Position numbers and translations under genes: made by a program
The notes under the pieces: generated by a model
The model's database searches: none
What the model saw: the letters and a program-made list of their open reading frames with translations, nothing else
Told to the model about the DNA's origin: nothing
Part shown: positions 41,948 to 48,598 of the stretch, piece after piece
Layout: every line of letters starts with the position of its first letter
How positions within the stretch are numbered: the first letter of the stretch is position 1
From: Mycolicibacterium agri
GTDB taxonomy: Bacteria; Actinomycetota; Actinomycetes; Mycobacteriales; Mycobacteriaceae
Direction: 5' to 3'
NCBI RefSeq assembly: GCF_002553505.1
Contig: NZ_PDCP01000045.1
Coordinates: forward strand, 1 to 48,598
DNA length: 48,598 nucleotides

Positions 41948-41953
41948 TACCGT
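41948..41953 (+). promoter_or_regulatory. Leaderless promoter -10 box of prpE
   Basis: TACCGT fits the mycobacterial TANNNT -10 consensus and lies 7 bases before ATG 41961, the expected distance for transcription starting at the A of the start codon. No ribosome site is present, supporting leaderless translation. Confidence 0.45.
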
Positions 41954-41960
41954 GCCGGTT

Positions 41961-43832
<1,872 letters not shown>

Positions 43833-43952
43833 CGCCGGTATCGTCGAAGGCACACCACTTCGATGTAAGGGAGCGATGAGTAGCGCCTCGCGCGCACCCC
43901 GAAGACCCGTCCCACCCCGGACTGAGCGTGTGACGGCTCCGGAGGTGGAAGC

Positions 43953-45302
43953 ATGCTGATGGCGCTGGCCAATATCGGCCTCGGCGTCGTGGTGGTGGTC
44001 CTGATCACCGCGTTCACGGCGTATTTCGTCGCCCAGGAGTTCGCCTACACGGCGGTCAACCGGGCACGTTTGAAGGCGCACGCGGAGGCGGGCGATGCCG
44101 CCGCGGCCGGCGCTCTTGACGTGACCCGGCGGACGTCGTTCATGTTGTCGGGCGCGCAATTGGGCATCACCGTGACGGGTCTGCTCGCGGGCTATGTCGC
44201 CGAACCGCTGATCGGTCAGGGGCTGGCGGATGTGCTCGGGTTGGCCAGTGTGCCGAGCAGCGTCGGGGTGGCTGTCGGCGCGGCCATATCGCTGATCTTC
44301 TGCACGATCGTGCAGATGCTGTTCGGCGAGTTGTTCCCGAAGAACCTGGCGATTGCCATCCCGGAAGCGCTGGCCCGGCGCCTCGCGCTGTCGACCCGCT
44401 GGTATCTGCGGTTGTTCGGGTGGCTGATCTGGTTCATGGACCAGTCCTCGAACGTGCTGCTGCGCGCGGTGCGAATCGAACCGGTGCACGACGTCGAACA
44501 GGCCGTCACCGCACGCGACCTCGAGCACATCGTCGCCGCGTCGTCGGCCACCGGCGAGATGCCCGCCGAACTGTCCACGCTGCTCGACCGCATCCTCGAC
44601 TTCCCCACCAGCACAGCCGAACACGCGATGGTCCCGCGCACCCGCGTGGACGTCGTACGCTTCGACGAGCCCGTCGAGTCGGTGCTGACCCGCATGGCCG
44701 CAGGACACACCCGCTACCCCGTCGTCGGCGAGACCACCGACGAGGTGCTGGGCATCGTCGACCTCCACGACGTGCTCGACGCCGATCCCACGGCGACCGC
44801 CGCCTCGCGGTGCCGGGCCGCGGTGCAGGTGCCGACATCGCTACCGCTGCCCGTTACGCTGCAGCGGCTCACCGATGCAGGCCACCAAATGGCTCTGGTG
44901 ATCGACGAATACGGCGGTTTCGCAGGGATCGTCACCATCGAGGACATCGCCGAGGAACTGGTCGGTGAGATCGCCGACGAGCACGACGCGTCGAGCGGCG
45001 AGGCGACACGGCGCGACGACGGTTGGGTGATGCCCGGCGACATACACCTCGACGAGGCTTCGCGACTGCTCGACGAGGAACTACCCGACGGCGACAGCGA
45101 GACGCTCGCGGGGCTGTTGATGGAAAAGCTCGGCCGCCTGCCGGTCGTCGGGGACTGCGTCGAAATTCCGCTGCCGGACGACTCCGCACAGTGGAAGAGC
45201 GACCCAGTCAAGGTGTTGACCGCCACCGTGCGGTCGATCGAACGGCGCGTGCCCGCCGAGGTTTTCGTGTCGGTGCGCACGTTGGAGACCCACGATGAGT
45301 AA
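43953..45302 (+). CDS. CNNM/CorC (HlyC/CorC family) membrane protein, first of two
   Basis: 449 residues: N-terminal DUF21 membrane domain (about four helices, with FVAQEFAYTAVNRARL and QLGITVTGLLAGYVAEPLIG), a CBS-domain pair (HAMVPRTRVDVVRFDEPVES; VIDEYGGFAGIVTIEDI) and the C-terminal CorC_HlyC domain (WVMPGDIHLDEASRLLDEEL, LAGLLMEKLGRLPVVGD). Families of this design act in divalent cation, mainly magnesium or cobalt, transport. GGAGGT lies 6 bases upstream of ATG 43953. Resembles Rv1842c. Confidence 0.9.
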   Translation: MLMALANIGLGVVVVVLITAFTAYFVAQEFAYTAVNRARLKAHAEAGDAAAAGALDVTRRTSFMLSGAQLGITVTGLLAGYVAEPLIGQGLADVLGLASVPSSVGVAVGAAISLIFCTIVQMLFGELFPKNLAIAIPEALARRLALSTRWYLRLFGWLIWFMDQSSNVLLRAVRIEPVHDVEQAVTARDLEHIVAASSATGEMPAELSTLLDRILDFPTSTAEHAMVPRTRVDVVRFDEPVESVLTRMAAGHTRYPVVGETTDEVLGIVDLHDVLDADPTATAASRCRAAVQVPTSLPLPVTLQRLTDAGHQMALVIDEYGGFAGIVTIEDIAEELVGEIADEHDASSGEATRRDDGWVMPGDIHLDEASRLLDEELPDGDSETLAGLLMEKLGRLPVVGDCVEIPLPDDSAQWKSDPVKVLTATVRSIERRVPAEVFVSVRTLETHDE

Positions 45303-46308
45303 TCCGTTGACGGTGCTCGCGGTCACCATGGGCCTGATCGCGGTCAGCGCGTTGTTCGTCGCCGTGGAGTTCGCGTTGTTGACCGCACGCAAGCACAGAC
45401 TGGAGGATGCGGCGGCCAAGAGTTACGCCGCACGGGCCGCGTTGCGCAGCACAACGGAACTGTCGGTGCTGCTGGCCGGTTCGCAGTTGGGCATCACGGC
45501 CTGCACCCTGGCGTTGGGCGCTACCACAAAACCGGCTGTGCACCACTGGCTTACGCCGCTGATCCGCGCTCTGGGCGCGCCACCTTGGGTCGCCGACGCG
45601 GGCAGCTTCGTTCTGGCGCTGGCGATCGTGACGTTCCTGCATCTGGTCATCGGTGAGATGGCGCCGAAATCGTGGGCGATCGCACATCCTGAACGTGCGG
45701 CGATCATTCTGGCGATCCCGATGCGCATGTTCATGACGCTGACGCGTCCGGTGCTGATCGCGCTCAACCGCGCGGCGAACTGGTGTGTCCGCATGGTCGG
45801 CGTCGACCCGGTCGACGAACTCGCCGAAGGGCAGGACCCCGAGACGCTGCGTCAATTAGTCGAACACTCGGCGGCCGCAGGCACTTTGGATGAGCGCAAC
45901 TATCGCAACCTGGCGAGGGCATTGGATCTGCGCAAGCTAACCGTCGGCGATATCGTGTCGCCCACAACGCGGTTGAGCACGGTCGCCGCCGATGCCGACC
46001 CCGCGGCGATTCAAGCGATGTCGCAGTTGACCGGTCATCAGCGGCTGCTCGTGGCCGATGAGAAGCATGCGCCGATTGGCGTGGTGCACGTCCGCGACAG
46101 CCTGCGCCCGCCGCCGGGTACCACGGCGCGCGATCTGATGCGGCCGCTTCTGCGGCTGCGGCCGAGCACACCGGTGTATCGCGCGCTTGCGCAGATGCGA
46201 AAGAGCCGCAACCACGTGGCGATCGTCGTCGACAGCGGCTCGGTCGGGCTGGTGACCATGACCGACCTGCTGCAACGCCTGCTGGCCGAGGCCGACGCGG
46301 CCGCTTGA
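45295..46308 (+). CDS. CNNM/CorC family membrane protein, second of two
   Basis: 337 residues, overlapping the first by 8 bp. DUF21 domain (FVAVEFALLTARKHRLEDAA; SQLGITACTLALGATTKPAV; LVIGEMAPKSWAIAHPERA) and one CBS pair (DIVSPTTRLSTVAADADPAA; MRKSRNHVAIVVDSGSVGLV), but the CorC_HlyC domain is absent. This matches Rv1841c, the shorter partner encoded next to Rv1842c; the pair probably forms a heteromeric cation transporter or regulator. Confidence 0.9.
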   Translation: MSNPLTVLAVTMGLIAVSALFVAVEFALLTARKHRLEDAAAKSYAARAALRSTTELSVLLAGSQLGITACTLALGATTKPAVHHWLTPLIRALGAPPWVADAGSFVLALAIVTFLHLVIGEMAPKSWAIAHPERAAIILAIPMRMFMTLTRPVLIALNRAANWCVRMVGVDPVDELAEGQDPETLRQLVEHSAAAGTLDERNYRNLARALDLRKLTVGDIVSPTTRLSTVAADADPAAIQAMSQLTGHQRLLVADEKHAPIGVVHVRDSLRPPPGTTARDLMRPLLRLRPSTPVYRALAQMRKSRNHVAIVVDSGSVGLVTMTDLLQRLLAEADAAA

Positions 46309-46417
46309 GCGCATATTCCTTTCATTCGCCGATGAACAGAACTATGGTGATTTCGGCATATGTTCGAACTCTGCTCCCACCTGATCAGGCGGTCAGAGCG
46401 ACTGAGGAGTTGTAGCG

Positions 46418-46516
46418 ATGCGCGAAACCAAGGCCGGCAGTTGTAACTGTCATTGCAACGCGTGCGACAGCGGGCACCACTGCGGTAACCCGCCCAACTG
46501 CCACGTACGGCGCTGA
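46418..46516 (+). CDS. 32-residue Cys/His-rich microprotein, candidate metal-binding peptide
   Basis: ATG 46418 to TGA 46516, with GAGGAG 8 bases upstream, a convincing ribosome site. The sequence starts MRETKAGS and then packs six Cys and four His into 21 residues (CNCHCNACDSGHHCGN, then PPNCHVRR). C-x-C-x-C-x-x-C spacing resembles metallothionein clusters, and several such actinobacterial peptides bind copper or zinc. It is not the known mycobacterial metallothionein MymT by sequence. Alternatives: a toxin or a ribosomally made peptide precursor, though no modifying enzyme gene is nearby. It lies 109 bp after the CNNM pair, with its own possible -10 (TATGGT at 46343-46348). Confidence 0.7.
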   Translation: MRETKAGSCNCHCNACDSGHHCGNPPNCHVRR

Positions 46517-46542
46517 GCGCCCTGCACTAAGTCACCTTCTTA

Positions 46543-46629
46543 CGGCGGCACAGGTCCGCCGACGGTTACTTTCGCGCGTCTATTAGCGCGTCTTCCCCGC
46601 CGTCGCGATTAATCGGCGACCTGGCGGGG
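46543..46629 (+). ncRNA. Row of three hairpins after the Cys-rich gene
   Basis: Hairpin 1: CGGCGG/CCGCCG (46543-46561). Hairpin 2: CGCGC/GCGCG (46573-46590). Hairpin 3: CCCCGCC-GTCGC ... GCGAC-CT-GGCGGGG (46595-46629), a 12-bp stem with a 2-nt bulge. It is either the terminator of the Cys-rich gene (without T-tract, as common in mycobacteria) or a structured leader of the DUF4383 gene starting at 46678. No known riboswitch class recognised. Confidence 0.4.
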
Positions 46630-46677
46630 TACCTACCTGCCGACCCGTCAATAACGAGGTCGAAGGGAGGCGAGGCG

Positions 46678-47133
46678 ATGGTGAAGCGGCCCAAGTTGAT
46701 GGCGGTTCAGGGCGCGGCCCTGCTGATCGCGGTCGTGTTCCTGATCATGGGCGTGCTTGGATTCATCCCAGGGGTGACGACGAACGTCGACTCGCTCGAG
46801 TTGGCCGGACACCATTCCGGCGGCTTGCTGTTCGGCGTCTTCGCCGTGTCCGGGTTACACAACATCGTCCACATCGCCTTCGGCGTTGCCGGATTGGCGA
46901 TGGCCCGCACCTACGCATTGGCCCGCCTTTACTTCCTCGTCGGCGGGCTGGCCTACCTGGGCCTGTGGCTCTACGGGCTGCTGATCGACCACGCCAGCCC
47001 GGCCAACTTCGTCCCGCTCAACGGCGCCGACAACTGGCTGCACTTCGGCTTGGGCGTGGGCATGGTGCTGCTCGGCGTCACCCTGGCCGGGCAGCGCGAC
47101 CCGACCAAACACCGGACGAGGGTCCGCACCTGA
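46678..47133 (+). CDS. DUF4383 family membrane protein
   Basis: 151 residues with four membrane segments, beginning VQGAALLIAVVFLIMGVLGF and including LLFGVFAVSGLHNIVHIAFG and DNWLHFGLGVGMVLLGVTLA. The conserved HNIVH and W-L-H segments identify DUF4383, an actinobacterial family of unknown function. GGGAGGCGAGGCG precedes ATG 46678. Its stop codon directly adjoins that of convergent ppx2 (TGATCA). Confidence 0.88.
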   Translation: MVKRPKLMAVQGAALLIAVVFLIMGVLGFIPGVTTNVDSLELAGHHSGGLLFGVFAVSGLHNIVHIAFGVAGLAMARTYALARLYFLVGGLAYLGLWLYGLLIDHASPANFVPLNGADNWLHFGLGVGMVLLGVTLAGQRDPTKHRTRVRT

Positions 47134-48078
47134 TCACAGGATCGACAGCGCGATGCCGTCCAGAATGTCGTGCTCGCTGACGACCAATTCGTCGATGCCC
47201 GCGCGTTTGCCCAGCGCGTCGGCCAACTCCTCCACGATGATCGCGCCCCCGCCGATAACGTCGACTCGGCCCTCGTGCATCGGCCCCAAGGCCGCGCGCT
47301 GATCGTGGCTCATCGCGATGATCTCGTCGCACACTGCAAGCAGATCATCGAAGCCCACACGCGAGAGGTGAATCGCCTCCGGGTCATACGTCGTCATCCG
47401 CTGCGCCAGCGCCGCCAGCGTCGTCATGGTTCCGGCGACGCCGACCCACGTCCGCGCCTTCTCGACGGGCACCACGCGCAGCGCCTCGCCGAGCCGTTCG
47501 CGCACCACATCCCGCGCTGCCGCCACTTCCGCCGCCGTCGGCGGGTCGGTGTGCAGGCAGCGTTCGGTCAGCCGGACACAGCCGACGTCGGCGGAATAGC
47601 CCGCCTCGACCTCGCGCTGGCCGAGCACCACCTCCGTCGACCCGCCGCCGAGGTCGACCACGACGAAAGGTCCTGCGGCGGCGTCTAACTCGTAGACCGC
47701 GCCGTGGAACGACAGTCGGGCTTCCTCGTCGCCGGTGATCACCTCGGCGACCGCACCGGGCACGACCGCGCCCAGCACCTCCGATGTCATCGCGAAGAAC
47801 ACGTCGCGGTTGGCGGCGTCGCGCGTTGCCGAGGTCGCCACCATCCGCACCTTCGTGACATCGTGGCGGCGCAGCAATTCGGCGTAATCGATCAGCGCGG
47901 CCTTGGTCCGTTCCAGCGCGGCGGGCGCGAATTGCCCTGTGGCGTCGACACCTTGGCCCAACCGCACGATGCGCATCTCGCGGTGGACGTCATGCAGCGA
48001 ACCGTCGACCACCTCGGCGATCAACAATCGGATCGAATTGGTGCCGCAGTCGATCGCCGCGACTCGAGTCACGTCCAC
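47134..48078 (-). CDS. ppx2: Exopolyphosphatase / guanosine pentaphosphate phosphohydrolase (Ppx/GppA), Ppx2-like
   Basis: 314 residues of the ASKHA-fold Ppx/GppA family. Phosphate loop VAAIDCGTNSIRLLIAE, the TSATRDAANRD segment, second phosphate motif FVVVDLGGGSTEVVLGQ and VGVAGTMTTLAAL are intact. It hydrolyses terminal phosphate from polyphosphate or pppGpp. Context (DUF501 and FtsB-like genes upstream, kdp nearby) matches Rv1026 (Ppx2) of M. tuberculosis. It overlaps the DUF501 gene by 10 bp. Confidence 0.92.
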   Translation of the reverse strand: MDVTRVAAIDCGTNSIRLLIAEVVDGSLHDVHREMRIVRLGQGVDATGQFAPAALERTKAALIDYAELLRRHDVTKVRMVATSATRDAANRDVFFAMTSEVLGAVVPGAVAEVITGDEEARLSFHGAVYELDAAAGPFVVVDLGGGSTEVVLGQREVEAGYSADVGCVRLTERCLHTDPPTAAEVAAARDVVRERLGEALRVVPVEKARTWVGVAGTMTTLAALAQRMTTYDPEAIHLSRVGFDDLLAVCDEIIAMSHDQRAALGPMHEGRVDVIGGGAIIVEELADALGKRAGIDELVVSEHDILDGIALSIL

Positions 48079-48560
48079 ACCTCCCGGTCGAGGATGCCTT
48101 CCATGTCAGGTTCGGTGGCCAGCATCGCCAGGGCCTCGTCGCCCAACGGGTTTACGCCTGGACCTTTCGCCAGTGAATGCGCGATGAGAACGTGCAGGCA
48201 TTTCACTCGGTCCGGCATGCCGCCGCCGGAGAACGTGGTGCCCAGCGCTTCGATCGCGTCGCGCTCGGCAAGGTAGGCCTCGTGTGCCCGACGGTACGCC
48301 TCGGCCAGTTGCGGGTCCTGTTTCAGCCGCTCGGTCATCTCCCGCATCAGGCCCGCCGATTCCAGCCTGCTGGCCGCTGCCGTCAGCTTGGGATGCGTCA
48401 GGTAGTACAACGTCGGAAACGGTGTTCCGTCAGGCAATCTCGGCGCGGTCTTGATGACGCCCGGTTCGCCGTTCGGGCATCGGTAGGCGATCTCGAGCAC
48501 CCCGCGCGGTTCGCGACCGAGTTGCCGCGCGACGGCCTCGAGATCCGACTGCTCAACCAC
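48069..48560 (-). CDS. DUF501 family protein
   Basis: 163 residues. The N-terminal half reads EAVARQLGREPRGVLEIAYR, CPNGEPGVIKTAPRLPDGTP and FPTLYYLTHPKLTAAASRLE, the conserved core of DUF501; the C-terminal part includes GGGMPDRVKCLHVLIAHSLA. Conserved in actinobacteria between an FtsB-like septum gene and ppx2 (Rv1025 position). Function unknown. GTG 48560 overlaps the upstream stop. Confidence 0.92.
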   Translation of the reverse strand: MVEQSDLEAVARQLGREPRGVLEIAYRCPNGEPGVIKTAPRLPDGTPFPTLYYLTHPKLTAAASRLESAGLMREMTERLKQDPQLAEAYRRAHEAYLAERDAIEALGTTFSGGGMPDRVKCLHVLIAHSLAKGPGVNPLGDEALAMLATEPDMEGILDREVWT

Positions 48561-48598
48561 CGGGCGCAGGGGCGGGCGGTGGCGGGGCAGTCGGAGGT
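48553..48598 (-). CDS. 3' end of an FtsB-like septum formation initiator gene (partial)
   Basis: Only the last 15 codons are in the window, encoding a Pro-rich tail (PPTAPPPPAPAPGG) and TGA at 48553-48555, which overlaps the DUF501 start by 8 bp. The identification rests on gene order (Rv1024 precedes Rv1025 in M. tuberculosis) and the Pro-rich C-terminus, not on a domain. Confidence 0.45.
   Translation of the reverse strand, partial: PPTAPPPPAPAPGG

Noticed and set aside
41481..41960. Upstream extension of the PrpE frame
   Set aside because: Antisense to the SDR gene; the natural PrpE N-terminus is at ATG 41961.

Overview
The window reads as a chromosomal segment of a high-GC actinobacterium, almost certainly a mycobacterium (fast-grower or Mycolicibacterium type). 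The basis is the DUF4193 protein, the WS/DGAT acyltransferase, a FadD2-like acyl-CoA synthetase, the ppx2-DUF501-FtsB block next to kdpFABC-DE, leaderless-looking starts with TANNNT -10 boxes, and GTG/ATG starts overlapping upstream stop codons. No rRNA, prophage or CRISPR array is visible. One tRNA, tRNA-Leu(UAA), lies at 18126-18199.

Layout. 1-650: an insertion-sequence-like end and an unrecognised ORF fragment. 651-4000: an orphan iron/polyamine-type binding lipoprotein, a GNAT acetyltransferase and a secreted NGN-repeat protein. 4001-8907: a LacI-controlled operon on the minus strand (two-helix membrane protein, sodium:solute symporter, HDAC-like acetylpolyamine amidohydrolase, 53-aa protein) divergent from its likely repressor, then a nucleosidase. 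9245-14512: a GntR regulator followed by a translationally coupled NitT/TauT-type ABC importer and an alpha/beta hydrolase. 14573-18062: sulfur and redox genes (persulfide dioxygenase plus rhodanese, peroxiredoxin, GNAT, cupin), three of them broken by single-base indels. 18200-19027 is gene-poor. 19028-24786: an ACMSD-like amidohydrolase divergent from a Dabb-domain protein and a second NitT/TauT-type importer. 25081-30250: DUF4193, WS/DGAT, a CPCC zinc protein, FadD2 and a conserved hypothetical. 30389-38460: a complete potassium-uptake operon, kdpF-A-B-C-D-E, preceded by a second KdpF-sized membrane microprotein. 38533-43832: epoxide-hydrolase-like protein, CrtI-type oxidoreductase, a frameshifted SDR, and divergent PrpE. 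43953-46308: two CNNM/CorC membrane proteins. 46418-47133: a 32-residue Cys/His-rich microprotein, a three-hairpin RNA region and a DUF4383 protein. 47134-48598: ppx2, DUF501 and the 3' end of an FtsB-like gene.

Themes. Two separate small-molecule import loci each pair a regulator or operator-like site with an importer and a hydrolase or decarboxylase-like enzyme, and a third couples a symporter to an amidohydrolase. Dispersed palindromic elements punctuate intergenic space: three copies of a 60-bp element with GCCGAACGTG-type ends and one 64-bp element with different 12-bp arms. About six single-base indels disrupt otherwise recognisable genes. Either the assembly carries errors or several sulfur and redox genes are decaying; the sequence alone cannot settle which.

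The most interesting unexplained items are the Cys/His-rich microprotein with its adjacent hairpin array, the NGN-repeat exported protein, the 60-bp elements, the LacI operator at the acetylpolyamine-like locus, and the tandem KdpF-like microproteins. Functions are assigned from remembered family motifs only; no database search was run.
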